Notes under the pieces: model-generated
Told to the model about the DNA's origin: nothing
Databases searched by the model: none
The model's input: the letters and a program-made list of their open reading frames with translations, nothing else
IMG/VR virus record: IMGVR_UViG_3300030329_003041
Location: 1-64,000 of that record
Reading direction: 5' to 3' (one strand)
DNA: 64,000 bases
Source: a virus
Part shown: piece by piece, positions 51,021 through 59,571 of the stretch
Numbering within the stretch: the first letter of the stretch is position 1
How the letters are laid out: every line of letters begins with the position of its first letter
Position numbers and translations under genes: made by a program

Positions 51021-52646
51021 CTAACCTTCGCAACTACTACACTCTAATATATTTCTACTAAATGCCTGAGCAGAGCTTTGACTAAACTGATAGTATAAAG
51101 TCTTAACTCCTTCCTCCCAAGCGTATAGGTAAAGCTTATTAATATCTTTAGCTGATATACTAGGATCAATCATAAGGTTTAAACTCTGTGACTGATCTAT
51201 ATACTTCTGTCTTTGAGCAGCTTGTAATACTATTTCCTTTGGAGATATTTCAATGAAAGATTTAAACACTCCTTTAGTAGGAAAATCTAAATGTTGAACA
51301 GAGCCATCTTTCTTTAAAATACTATCCCAAGTCTTCTTACTATCTAATTTATACTTTTCTAATTCTGCTTTTAAAAACGGATTTTGATAAACAGTTTTCG
51401 TTTTAGCCAGATCTTTAATAAAGTAATTAGACTTAATAGGTTCAATCCCCATACTGACAGCACCGTGAATAAAGGAGCTAGATTTTGTTGGTGCAATAGC
51501 CATGAGAGTTGTGTTAGCAAACCCGTCACGTAAAGACTTGTACCCTTTGTATTCAGAGAGCCATTTAGACGCGTTCTCTGATCGTTCTTTAATAGTTTTG
51601 AATATTTCATCATTTAATGATTTTGCGTGCAGAGAATCAAACTCTATGAGCTTAGATTGAAATAAAGAATGATAACCTAAAACTCCTAATCCAATAGCTC
51701 TATGTTGTGATGCAAATCTATGTGCTCGAGCTAAACCAGGTAGTGTTGCTGATTTTACTACAAACTCATCCATAACTGCGTTCAAGAAGTGTGTATAGCA
51801 CTCAATAGCATCTGTATTTTTGATCTCATCCCAGTGTAATAAATTAATTGAACCTAAGCAACAAACAAAAGAGTTATAGCTATCAGTTGGTAATTGAATT
51901 TCAGAACATAAATTAGAAGCTGTTATTTCTAATCCTAGTTCTTTATATGGTGAATTGTCATTAGAATTATCTTTAAACATAATGTATGGAAAACCAAACT
52001 CAGATCTACGCTGTATTACTTTAGCCCATATTTTACGCTTAGCTTTATCACCTTCTTTCATAGACTGCATCCATTCACTTGTTACTGTAACTCCATATTG
52101 AAGATTTTGAATTGGGTTTCCTTCGGTTCCAATATCTAAAAACTCTTCAATATCGCTATGTTCTACAGGTAGATAAACTGCACAAGCTCCTCTTCTGGCT
52201 TCCGACTGCTTACAAACATCAACAGTAGTATCATACATACGAGCATAATGAACAGGGCCATCAGCTTTACCACCTGTTGATATAACACTACCTCTTGGTC
52301 GTATATTACCAAGATAAGCAGATGTACCACCACCATATTTAGACATCATACCTATTTCACGCGATGCATTTAATATACTATCTAAGTTATCATCTATATT
52401 ACTACCGTAACAACTAATAGGTAAACCTTTTTGTTTACCAAAATTAATCCATACCGGAGTAGAAAGAGAATAAAAGCCTCTTGCCATATAATCTTCAAAC
52501 TTCTGAGCAAAATCTTCCATTTTCAAGATCTTTTCGGCTGTATTAGCTATATCTTTTATCCTTTGTTCTGGGGTCTCTGTTATATATCCTCTAGATAAAA
52601 ACAATCTTGACTCTTCATTGAGCCAGTAATACTTCTTATACTCCAT
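51021..52646 (-). CDS. nrdA: Ribonucleotide reductase class I large subunit, short form
   Basis: 541 residues. Active-site motifs are intact: Cys79 (GLPISCYGSN), NLCSEIQL at 245-252 with the radical Cys247 and Glu249, Cys262/263, the Tyr pair at 518-519 and the C-terminal swivel cysteines ECSSCEG (536 and 539). Compared with E. coli NrdA it lacks about 150 N-terminal residues, including the ATP-cone, so dATP feedback inhibition is likely lost. It reduces ribonucleotides to dNTPs for replication. The start codon directly follows the nrdB stop. Confidence 0.9.
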   Translation of the reverse strand: MEYKKYYWLNEESRLFLSRGYITETPEQRIKDIANTAEKILKMEDFAQKFEDYMARGFYSLSTPVWINFGKQKGLPISCYGSNIDDNLDSILNASREIGMMSKYGGGTSAYLGNIRPRGSVISTGGKADGPVHYARMYDTTVDVCKQSEARRGACAVYLPVEHSDIEEFLDIGTEGNPIQNLQYGVTVTSEWMQSMKEGDKAKRKIWAKVIQRRSEFGFPYIMFKDNSNDNSPYKELGLEITASNLCSEIQLPTDSYNSFVCCLGSINLLHWDEIKNTDAIECYTHFLNAVMDEFVVKSATLPGLARAHRFASQHRAIGLGVLGYHSLFQSKLIEFDSLHAKSLNDEIFKTIKERSENASKWLSEYKGYKSLRDGFANTTLMAIAPTKSSSFIHGAVSMGIEPIKSNYFIKDLAKTKTVYQNPFLKAELEKYKLDSKKTWDSILKKDGSVQHLDFPTKGVFKSFIEISPKEIVLQAAQRQKYIDQSQSLNLMIDPSISAKDINKLYLYAWEEGVKTLYYQFSQSSAQAFSRNILECSSCEG

Positions 52647-53626
52647 TAAAATAAATCGTCTATTGTTATACTTTTGCTTTTCTTATTGTAATCAATCTGT
52701 TTTTTATAAAAGAAATCTCCCTCTTTAGTTGCTGTAATTTCAACATCGAACCACTTGGTATTATCGAGGATTTCTTCATTGATCTCGAATACAGAGTCAT
52801 AACCTATTTTATTTAGTGAATTGTTAAATCTATTTTTAATAAATTCTTGTATTGTTTCTTTGGGTAAAAAACTTAATTCTCCGTTTTCAAATATCCAATC
52901 TAAAACTTTACACTCAGCTTTATAAGCTTTTTCACAAGCAGATATTATTAGTATTTTAAAGTCTTCATCAAACCACTCAGGGTTTTCTATTCTAATAATA
53001 TTTATTATCTCAGCTCCGAAATTACCATGTATATCTTCCTCTTTAGAGGTCGCTTCTACAACGTTAGATATACCTTTAAGTAAGTTTTTATTCTTATTAA
53101 AAGACATCATTATTAAGAACTGACTAAATAAACTAACGTGCTCTATAAATAAAGAAAATAATAGTACTGATTTAGTATACATTTTATTATCTCTTGATCT
53201 AGTACCATCTAAATACTTAGTTAAATACTTTATTCTAGCTTCTATAGCTGGTACTTCTACTACAGTTTCAAATTCTTTTTCTAAACCAAGAATACGTAAC
53301 AGTCTAGCGTAAGCATCTTTATGTCTAACTTCAGATTCAGCAAATGTCATACCTACATCACCAATCTCACTTATAGGCATTCTTTTATACATATCAGCCC
53401 AGAAAGTTTTAACGTTGACTTCTATTTGAGCTATTGATAACATAGTTTTCTTAATTACATCTCTTTCATGATCTGTTATATTTACCTTAAAATCCTGAAT
53501 GTCATCAGTAAAATTGAACTCTGTATCTATCCAGTATGAATGCCTTATAGCATCTTTATATTCTAATAACTGTGGGTATTTATAAGGTAGTATATTCAAC
53601 CTTTTTTCAAATATATTATTCTTCAT
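52646..53626 (-). CDS. nrdB: Ribonucleotide reductase class I small subunit
   Basis: 326 residues. The diiron and tyrosyl-radical pattern is present: E99xxH102xxxY106 (SEVRHKDAY), E162 (IEH) and E197xxH200 (KEEDIHG). This subunit makes the radical used by NrdA. The stop of nrdB overlaps the nrdA start. The small gene at 53616-53768 overlaps its start by 11 bases. The Tyr106 suggests a Tyr-radical subtype. Confidence 0.9.
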   Translation of the reverse strand: MKNNIFEKRLNILPYKYPQLLEYKDAIRHSYWIDTEFNFTDDIQDFKVNITDHERDVIKKTMLSIAQIEVNVKTFWADMYKRMPISEIGDVGMTFAESEVRHKDAYARLLRILGLEKEFETVVEVPAIEARIKYLTKYLDGTRSRDNKMYTKSVLLFSLFIEHVSLFSQFLIMMSFNKNKNLLKGISNVVEATSKEEDIHGNFGAEIINIIRIENPEWFDEDFKILIISACEKAYKAECKVLDWIFENGELSFLPKETIQEFIKNRFNNSLNKIGYDSVFEINEEILDNTKWFDVEITATKEGDFFYKKQIDYNKKSKSITIDDLF

Positions 53627-53768
53627 CTTTTATCTTATCTTCAAGTGTTAATGCTAAGTCAAAACAACCGATATAAAGTACGTGTATAGCAAAACCATCA
53701 TTAAGATAAGTTCTAACACCAAATAAAAAACCAGGAATAAATCCTAGTTCTAAATGCCAATTTTTCAT
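53616..53768 (-). CDS. Small hypothetical protein between nuclease and nrdB (50 aa)
   Basis: An ATG at 53768 overlaps the TGA of the nuclease gene (ATGA), and the frame runs 50 codons into nrdB. The peptide (KNWHLELGFIPGFLFGVRTY) is moderately hydrophobic with an acidic end (LEDKIKDEE). The double overlap strongly suggests a real, translationally coupled gene. It contains one copy of the TGCTATACAC motif. Function unknown. Confidence 0.6.
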   Translation of the reverse strand: MKNWHLELGFIPGFLFGVRTYLNDGFAIHVLYIGCFDLALTLEDKIKDEE

Positions 53769-54211
53769 TTTCTTTTATTTAAAATTAATTCAACAACTTT
53801 GTCACACTCTTTTTGATTTTGAGGCTTATATAAAGTTACATTAGGGAACTGATTCATAACTAATCTTTTGAATAACTTCCATCGCATAGGAAATGACTCA
53901 TTAGCTCTACCTTTTGTCTCTATTATAAAATCATTACCAATAAAATCAGGCGTATATTTTATAGGTAGTATACGCTTACAACCTCTATTAACCATTTCGC
54001 CTTTACCATTAGATTGACGTTCATATGCTTCATTTTCAAAATGAAAACCATCTAATAAAACGAAAGTCTCTCCTTCATATTTAGATTTTATTTTAGCATT
54101 TTTCAATGCTACATACATATATTTTTCTAAACCTGAAGCAAACTCTATACCATCAAACGTTACTTTTTTAGATCGTACAGGTCCTTTATTACGCTTGATC
54201 TTTTTTCTCAT
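53765..54211 (-). CDS. DUF1064/PD-(D/E)XK-type nuclease (148 aa)
   Basis: Contains KYTPDFIGND followed by FIIETKGRA, the PD...(D/E)xK active-site layout, and the preceding VTFDGIEFASGLEKYMYVAL helix with a conserved Glu typical of DUF1064-like phage nucleases. A basic N-terminus (MRKKIKRNKGPVRSKK) would bind DNA. A Holliday-junction or other structure-specific nuclease role in replication or packaging is likely. It overlaps the MazG-like gene by 23 bases. Confidence 0.65.
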   Translation of the reverse strand: MRKKIKRNKGPVRSKKVTFDGIEFASGLEKYMYVALKNAKIKSKYEGETFVLLDGFHFENEAYERQSNGKGEMVNRGCKRILPIKYTPDFIGNDFIIETKGRANESFPMRWKLFKRLVMNQFPNVTLYKPQNQKECDKVVELILNKRK

Positions 54212-54488
54212 GATTTCTAAGATCTATTAAATCAATTAACTCTTCACGAGCTGATTGAATATAAAGTATTGCGTCCATTAATTCTTCTTGTATATCGTTT
54301 AGATAACCTAATAAGTCTTTATGACCTTCGATACGTTCACTATGTAATGTTCTACCATATTTAGCAAAGCCTGTATTAGACCTATCTACAAACTTATCTA
54401 CAACTCTTTTAACTACTGGGTCTCTAAAGCCATATGATTCTCTATCTTCATAACCATTTTTTGAATCCATTATTTCTCTACTACTCAT
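54189..54488 (-). CDS. MazG-like all-alpha nucleotide pyrophosphohydrolase (99 aa)
   Basis: The stretch DRSNTGFAKYGRTLHSERIE with LGYLNDIQEELMDAILYIQS carries the EELxDA metal-binding motif and the KYG-TL segment found in phage dATP/dGTP-type pyrophosphohydrolases. This would hydrolyse NTPs or dNTPs to the monophosphate. The gene begins four bases after the stop of the larger MazG fusion. Confidence 0.65.
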   Translation of the reverse strand: MSSREIMDSKNGYEDRESYGFRDPVVKRVVDKFVDRSNTGFAKYGRTLHSERIEGHKDLLGYLNDIQEELMDAILYIQSAREELIDLIDLRNHEKKDQA

Positions 54489-54492
54489 AATA

Positions 54493-55260
54493 TTAATCTT
54501 TTACAAATGTTCCATTAACCATTTTACCTGTACGCTTCGATATAGTTGCATAAGCATTTTCTATACAGTCTTCTATATCTAATTTTTCTAGCTTAGCCAA
54601 GTTTGTAAGTACCACAACCATATCACCAATAGCATCTATAACTTCTGGCTTATCGTTTTTAAGTAATGCTTGAGCTAGTTCACCGGCTTCTTCCATCAAC
54701 TTAACATACTGCGTGTGTGAATTACCTTTATCATATATACCTCTTACCATAGCCCAACTACGTATATTATCAAATATATTACGATTAGGTTTTTCTTCAT
54801 CATTTAAATATTCATTTGACCATTCAGCGTAAGCCTTGTTATATATATAGCATCTGTTTTTGTCAAACTGTGAAGTTATAGCATGATCCATTATCCATGC
54901 AATAACATCATGATTTAATACTATATCAGCGTGTTCTGTTTCAATAACTGTGTCTGCAATATCCATTAACCTGCCTCTCAACTTATTAAGTGGGACAGGA
55001 AATGTAGTTGTTTGTTCTGTTACATTTACTTTCATTTTTTTCTTTTTATTAACGTTTAAATTTTCATATAAGATTTGATCTACTTTATAACCATAAGCTA
55101 GTTGTAGTTCTTTTTCCATAATGGATGCAACACTTATATCTTCTGTTGAATATACTATATAATATTCTCCAGATTTATAACCTTGTTGTTCTTCTACTCT
55201 TTTTTTAGGGTTTTTAGTAACTCCTACTTTTTTACCTGGTATATGATATACGTGATACAT
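54493..55260 (-). CDS. GIY-YIG-like / MazG fusion protein (255 aa)
   Basis: Residues 1-65 (YHVYHIPGKKVGVTKNPKKR; then A.IMEKELQLAYGYKVD) resemble a GIY-YIG endonuclease domain. Residues ~170-250 (YVKLMEEAGELAQALLKND; EVIDAIGDMVVVLTNLAKLE) are a MazG pyrophosphohydrolase domain with EExxE and D-x-x-D. A middle region of ~100 residues is not assigned. The combination links nucleotide sanitation with DNA cleavage. The GIY-YIG assignment is from pattern only. Confidence 0.6.
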   Translation of the reverse strand: MYHVYHIPGKKVGVTKNPKKRVEEQQGYKSGEYYIVYSTEDISVASIMEKELQLAYGYKVDQILYENLNVNKKKKMKVNVTEQTTTFPVPLNKLRGRLMDIADTVIETEHADIVLNHDVIAWIMDHAITSQFDKNRCYIYNKAYAEWSNEYLNDEEKPNRNIFDNIRSWAMVRGIYDKGNSHTQYVKLMEEAGELAQALLKNDKPEVIDAIGDMVVVLTNLAKLEKLDIEDCIENAYATISKRTGKMVNGTFVKD

Positions 55261-55261
55261 T

Positions 55262-55924
55262 TTATTTTTGTTTTAGTAATTTATCTTTATATAAATGCAT
55301 GTTATGAGCGTAATGATAATAAGTACCAACTTCATAACCTGTCTTTTGAGCAACTAACATTTGTAAGTTTGAGAATTGATATTGATCATTACAGAAGCCA
55401 TACCAGAGATCGTTAGATCGCATTACAACAGACATATTTAGATAATCATCTATAACTGTGAATTGCACTGCATATGTGCATGGGGTGTCATTGTCGTACT
55501 CGTGTATTTCTTTACCGTCGTATATACTTATTGCTGCTTGTCGTGTATTTGGATCTTTTTTTAGCATCTCAATAACTTTATTTAATTGAGAATTACGACT
55601 CCATTGATGACCGTAATTAGAATTAACTTTACCTTTATCATCTGCCATGCGTTTCCATATTTCAGGTACTTTACCATATATATGACCTAACTCAGAAATA
55701 TAAGGATGAGCGGTTAAATACCATTCCCATTCAGCTTGAGCATACTCTAACGACCATTTACGATCAACATGACCTTCATGTATAATGTTAAAAGTAGGAT
55801 GGCTCATTAATATACTAACGTCAAATAAAGTTTTAGTATCTCCAAACTCTATACCCTCATCAGAAATAAGATCATATAGTTTGTAGAAAGCTTCAGATGC
55901 GTAAGCAACTTCTATGTGTTTCAT
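55262..55924 (-). CDS. Thymidylate synthase / pyrimidine hydroxymethylase family (220 aa)
   Basis: The family motifs are clear: NYGHQW (103-108), NDTPCTYAVQF with catalytic Cys149, RSNDLWYGFCND (169-180) and YAHNMHLY. Aligned without gaps to thymidylate synthase (RSCDVFLGLPFN), the pyrimidine-selecting Asn is Asp180 here. In T4-type dCMP hydroxymethylase this position is Asp, so the enzyme may act on dCMP and could make a modified cytosine. The gene is shorter than the usual ~260. It overlaps the upstream gene by four bases. Confidence 0.75.
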   Translation of the reverse strand: MKHIEVAYASEAFYKLYDLISDEGIEFGDTKTLFDVSILMSHPTFNIIHEGHVDRKWSLEYAQAEWEWYLTAHPYISELGHIYGKVPEIWKRMADDKGKVNSNYGHQWSRNSQLNKVIEMLKKDPNTRQAAISIYDGKEIHEYDNDTPCTYAVQFTVIDDYLNMSVVMRSNDLWYGFCNDQYQFSNLQMLVAQKTGYEVGTYYHYAHNMHLYKDKLLKQK

Positions 55925-56184
55925 TTTTTATACTTTTTATAATAATACTCATAATATTCCCAACGTTTAGCGTCAGCTTCAGAAGCTGTATAATTTTTAG
56001 GATCTTTAGTGGTATTATCTTTAATAATAATTTCTACTATCCAAGCATCACTATCATTCCAATTAGGAACAACAGCAATACCGATACCGTTTTTTAAACA
56101 CCAAGCCATATGCTTCATGTTTGTTTCAGTAAATTTGTGATAACCGGGACGTCTTGATATAACCTTTTTAGGCATTATTCCCAA
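55921..56184 (-). CDS. Hypothetical protein (87 aa)
   Basis: Begins MGIMPKKVISRRPGYHKFTE and contains HMAWCLKNGIGIAVVPNW with a Tyr-rich helical tail (WEYYEYYYKKYKK). I recognise the overall look as a widespread small protein of marine phages but know no function. Its start lies inside the primase-helicase end, and its stop overlaps the thymidylate-synthase-family start. Confidence 0.55.
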   Translation of the reverse strand: MGIMPKKVISRRPGYHKFTETNMKHMAWCLKNGIGIAVVPNWNDSDAWIVEIIIKDNTTKDPKNYTASEADAKRWEYYEYYYKKYKK

Positions 56185-57887
56185 GGCATTTTCTCATCTT
56201 CTATCAAATCAGATGCTAAAGGTAGGAAACTACCAGACTTGTGCTCCCATGTAAAATGGGCTTCAGCTCCGTTTTCACCTAAGTTTTGAAATTTAACTTT
56301 CAATACTTTAGCTTTAACAGTTTTAGCTTCATAATCTCTATGCACAAGTAAGCCATGATAACTAGCGTCATACCACTCACCGCCACCCTTAATGTTATAC
56401 ATAGTCGGCTCTTCGATTTTACCGTCTTTGTCTTTATACATTTTAGTAGGATGAGCTACTATAATAACTAGCACATCATATTTTTTAGCAAACACTTCTA
56501 TTTTTTGCAAATACTCTAGTGTATAACGATTTACATCATCTGAGTTAGCATTAATATCTCTAATTTTATTAAATGGATCAACAACTAAGCATTTAATACC
56601 TTTACGTTTAACAAGCTCAGCACCTTTACGTAATACAGCTTCAAGACTATATTTATCCATGTCGATAAAGAAAAAGTTATCATTAACGTGGTCAGTTACT
56701 GTGTTCCATTTGTCATTACCTATATCGTTTGCTCTTGGCATGTCTTGCCAAACTTTACGCATAAGTTTATGAGCATGTAAAAATGTAGGTTGATTTTCAG
56801 GACTAGCAAAAGCAGTTTTCCAACCATAGTTTTTATTATAACCTACACACATTTGATCTACAAAATCTGATTTACCAGAAGATGGTATACCAGTAACAGT
56901 TATAAACTGCCCTGTATATGTACTAAATATTTTGTCAAAATTTTCTATACCTATTTGATAACCAGGTTTAAAACCATTTTTAACAAAGTCTTTTAGTTCA
57001 TCTTCAATATCTCTTAGTGTTGATACACCTTCAAGAGGTACTGGTTGGCATTTATCTATAACATTACGTAACTGTTCTTTACTATACTTAAGCAAATAAT
57101 CGTTTGCGTCTTTACAATCTTGAAAGTCGACTAAATAACAAGTTTCAGCACCAAGACGTCTAATAAACTCTTGTTTAAGAGCTTGACCAGGTTCATCAGC
57201 ATCAACAGCTAATATAATCTTAGTTTTGTCTTCTAAATAGTCAATGCAATTATCTAAGTATTCAAGGTTGTTTGAATTTAATGTAGCACCGTTAGGTACT
57301 GATATTACATTTTTAATTCCCGCTTCGTGCATTGCAAGCACATCCATTTCGCCTTCAACAATAATACAAAAGTCATAACCAACTATACTGTTAATGTTAT
57401 AAAATATTTTTTCTGCTCCTTTAAACAGTTTAAAATTCTTACGACCATCACGGTATTTAACATTGATTAATTGATCACCCATGTAGTAGTTAAACTGTAT
57501 AGTATTCTCTGACTTGCCTGTTTGAGGCATAAACTCAGCACCCTCGCTAACGCGAAGGTCACTGAGAGTTTGCTTCGATATACCTCTAGCTTCAAACCAC
57601 TGTTCAACTTTAGTAGATGTTGGTTTAAACTCTACTTGAGGTCTAACGTAAACTTTTTCGCTAGCACCTTTTCGTTGATAAGTGTGTAATTGAAAACTAG
57701 TATTACAATTGTGACAAGTACCAAGACCACGTTCCCAATCATAAGAAGCGCATTTAGCTTTCTTATTCTTAGGTTTTCTATCAGCAGAACACAAAGGACA
57801 AATCCCTTGTGTTTTACCTGCTTCAAGCTCATATTGATTGAACTTGTCAATCAAGAATCCATTGATCTCTCTACTCTCTATATTCAT
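56175..57887 (-). CDS. DNA primase-helicase (T7 gp4-like)
   Basis: 570 residues with three parts. First is a zinc finger (C30PLC33 and C58HNC61). Second is a TOPRIM domain (IIVEGEMDVLA with E178/E180; AVDADEPGQA with D229 and D231). Third is a RecA-like DnaB-family helicase with Walker A GIPSSGKS at 333-340. The protein primes and unwinds at the fork. The start is at 57887, one base from the SSB stop, so it belongs to the operon driven from P9 (58231-58262). Confidence 0.9.
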   Translation of the reverse strand: MNIESREINGFLIDKFNQYELEAGKTQGICPLCSADRKPKNKKAKCASYDWERGLGTCHNCNTSFQLHTYQRKGASEKVYVRPQVEFKPTSTKVEQWFEARGISKQTLSDLRVSEGAEFMPQTGKSENTIQFNYYMGDQLINVKYRDGRKNFKLFKGAEKIFYNINSIVGYDFCIIVEGEMDVLAMHEAGIKNVISVPNGATLNSNNLEYLDNCIDYLEDKTKIILAVDADEPGQALKQEFIRRLGAETCYLVDFQDCKDANDYLLKYSKEQLRNVIDKCQPVPLEGVSTLRDIEDELKDFVKNGFKPGYQIGIENFDKIFSTYTGQFITVTGIPSSGKSDFVDQMCVGYNKNYGWKTAFASPENQPTFLHAHKLMRKVWQDMPRANDIGNDKWNTVTDHVNDNFFFIDMDKYSLEAVLRKGAELVKRKGIKCLVVDPFNKIRDINANSDDVNRYTLEYLQKIEVFAKKYDVLVIIVAHPTKMYKDKDGKIEEPTMYNIKGGGEWYDASYHGLLVHRDYEAKTVKAKVLKVKFQNLGENGAEAHFTWEHKSGSFLPLASDLIEDEKMPWE

Positions 57888-57888
57888 A

Positions 57889-58197
57889 CTAGAAAGGTAA
57901 ATCGTCGTCAGCTACAGCTGCTTTTTGCTCTTCATGTGGCATTGTGTCACGAGGAGCAGCATCAACATTATCGCCGTTAGTCCAAACTACTTTAACATTA
58001 CCTAAGTAAGTTTTAGCAGTTTTAGCTTCACGTTCTTCTTTCGTCTGATCTACACAGATCGGACCTTGATTACCGAACTGATCAGGTTCGTCATTGATGG
58101 TAATAATAATAGGTAAATACTTACCTTTTTTACCTTCAATGATTTTATCCTTAGGGACTTCACTAAGATTGATCGAGGCTTTAATAATACTTGCCAT
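57889..58197 (-). CDS. Single-stranded DNA-binding protein (102 aa)
   Basis: A short beta-rich domain (IIKASINLSEVPKDKIIEGK; YLPIIITINDEPDQFGNQGP) is followed by a disordered acidic tail ending DDDLPF, the hallmark tip by which SSBs recruit replication proteins. It lies directly upstream of the primase-helicase and is the first gene after promoter P9, 34 bases away. Confidence 0.8.
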   Translation of the reverse strand: MASIIKASINLSEVPKDKIIEGKKGKYLPIIITINDEPDQFGNQGPICVDQTKEEREAKTAKTYLGNVKVVWTNGDNVDAAPRDTMPHEEQKAAVADDDLPF

Positions 58198-58230
58198 AAT
58201 AAAATAAATAAGGGTTAATAATTACAATTT

Positions 58231-58262
58231 ATTATCTGCTACTGGTCGTATTTAGTTTGTGA
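58231..58262 (-). promoter_or_regulatory. Phage promoter motif, copy P9
   Basis: Minus strand: TCACAAA-CTAAATACGA-N9-GATAAT at standard spacing. It lies between the exonuclease gene (stop at 58266) and the SSB start at 58197, driving the SSB-primase operon. Confidence 0.75.
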
Positions 58263-58265
58263 CAA

Positions 58266-58991
58266 CTATAAAGTCTCAGTTTGCAAATACTGTTTTGGGT
58301 CGAAGTTGCTGTTTTTATAAAACAAGTCATATTGTTCACTTGCTTGTTTAACTTTAGCTTCACCCTTTTCATAAAACTGTGGTGAGCAGTCGAATAAACC
58401 AATCTGTTGAGTATTTTTGTCAATGACCATAAATATCATCTCATAACCAAATAACTTACTATAAATATAAGATTGACTGTCATAGTTGTACTTAGATGCT
58501 GACCATCTAAATTTACTTATGTCAGACGTAGTTTTAAGATCAATAACAAGTTTCTCTTCATGATTGATTATATCCGCCTTGCCCTTCCACATATTACCAA
58601 ACAGTTCAATAATGTTAGGCTCTTCAAACACATTTCCTTTACAATGAATAAGTGATCTGCATACATCGTTTTCCAATATAACTTCAGTCAACATATTTGC
58701 TGTATCAGCTTCATGTTTCAATAAACACATTTCACCGCCTGATATTTCTTTATACGCTTTAGTATTTCTACTACTAGAGTCTATTATTCTAAAACTTTTA
58801 AGTTTTTCAGGCTCTAATATTGCTGTATGAAAATAACCACCGACAAGAAATGCAGGGATTTTCTTTTGAGGCTCTTTCAACATGAGGGGATTATTAATTA
58901 GAGTTGCGATGTTGGAGTTACTCAAATACTGTTGTCCAAACTCTCCATAGTAATCCTCGTCATTTCTTAGCCGGTCGATTATTTTTTTCAT
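58266..58991 (-). CDS. PD-(D/E)XK exonuclease, RecE/DUF3799-like (241 aa)
   Basis: Contains YLSNSNIATLINNPLM, HTAILEPEK, then MWKGKADIINHEEKLVIDLK, giving Asp140, Asp151 and Lys153 of the nuclease core, and the glutamine-rich YNYDSQSYIYSKLF helix. This is the lambda-exonuclease-like family that resects ends for single-strand annealing. The next gene, ERF, overlaps its start, forming an exonuclease-annealase pair. Confidence 0.8.
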   Translation of the reverse strand: MKKIIDRLRNDEDYYGEFGQQYLSNSNIATLINNPLMLKEPQKKIPAFLVGGYFHTAILEPEKLKSFRIIDSSSRNTKAYKEISGGEMCLLKHEADTANMLTEVILENDVCRSLIHCKGNVFEEPNIIELFGNMWKGKADIINHEEKLVIDLKTTSDISKFRWSASKYNYDSQSYIYSKLFGYEMIFMVIDKNTQQIGLFDCSPQFYEKGEAKVKQASEQYDLFYKNSNFDPKQYLQTETL

Positions 58992-59554
58992 TATAGTGTA
59001 CTAATTAGTTTCTTAAGTTCTTGATCTTGCTTAACAGTTATAGTATATTTGGATTCAATAGCAGTCATACTACCACCGCCAGATATAAACTCTTTAGCTT
59101 TAGTAAATTGATCTTTATTCATCTTAGGTTTCTTAGCGGCTAAAGTTTTAGCTGTAGTATTACCATGAGTATTAGTAGCATCAGCATCTTCTGTATCATC
59201 AATTAAGAATAAATTACCAAGAGCATACTTTTTACCATATGTAGACGCAGCTCCAAATTGCTGTGAGGTCTGCATACCTTTTTGACCTAGATCAACTCCA
59301 ACTATAGCCGTCGCGTGTATAGCACTTGTGCCATCGCTAATGGTAGCAGTAGTCTTCATCATAGGTACAGGTTCAGTGCCTATAATCTCTTCAGTCGTTA
59401 CTACATATACTTTATGTTCTAATAGAAATGGCTTTACAGCCTCTAAGATGTCTTCTGCTTTACGGAAATAGTATTTTCCGAACGAGTTATACGAAGACTT
59501 TTTCGCTTTTAACTTGGTCTGAATATCAGCCAATTTAGTAGTTAATTCTGCCAT
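58991..59554 (-). CDS. ERF-family single-strand annealing protein (187 aa)
   Basis: Residues 20-130 contain the ERF pattern: SFGKYYFRKAEDILEAVKPF, ATATIVG-type strands, then QQFGAASTYGKKYALGNLFL and IDDTEDAD. The C-terminal ~50 residues are Lys-rich with a helix. ERF proteins anneal complementary ssDNA in phage recombination. The neighbour exonuclease supports this. One TGCTATACAC motif lies within it. Confidence 0.85.
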   Translation of the reverse strand: MAELTTKLADIQTKLKAKKSSYNSFGKYYFRKAEDILEAVKPFLLEHKVYVVTTEEIIGTEPVPMMKTTATISDGTSAIHATAIVGVDLGQKGMQTSQQFGAASTYGKKYALGNLFLIDDTEDADATNTHGNTTAKTLAAKKPKMNKDQFTKAKEFISGGGSMTAIESKYTITVKQDQELKKLISTL

Positions 59555-59571
59555 AGGTTTAAGGTTTAAAT

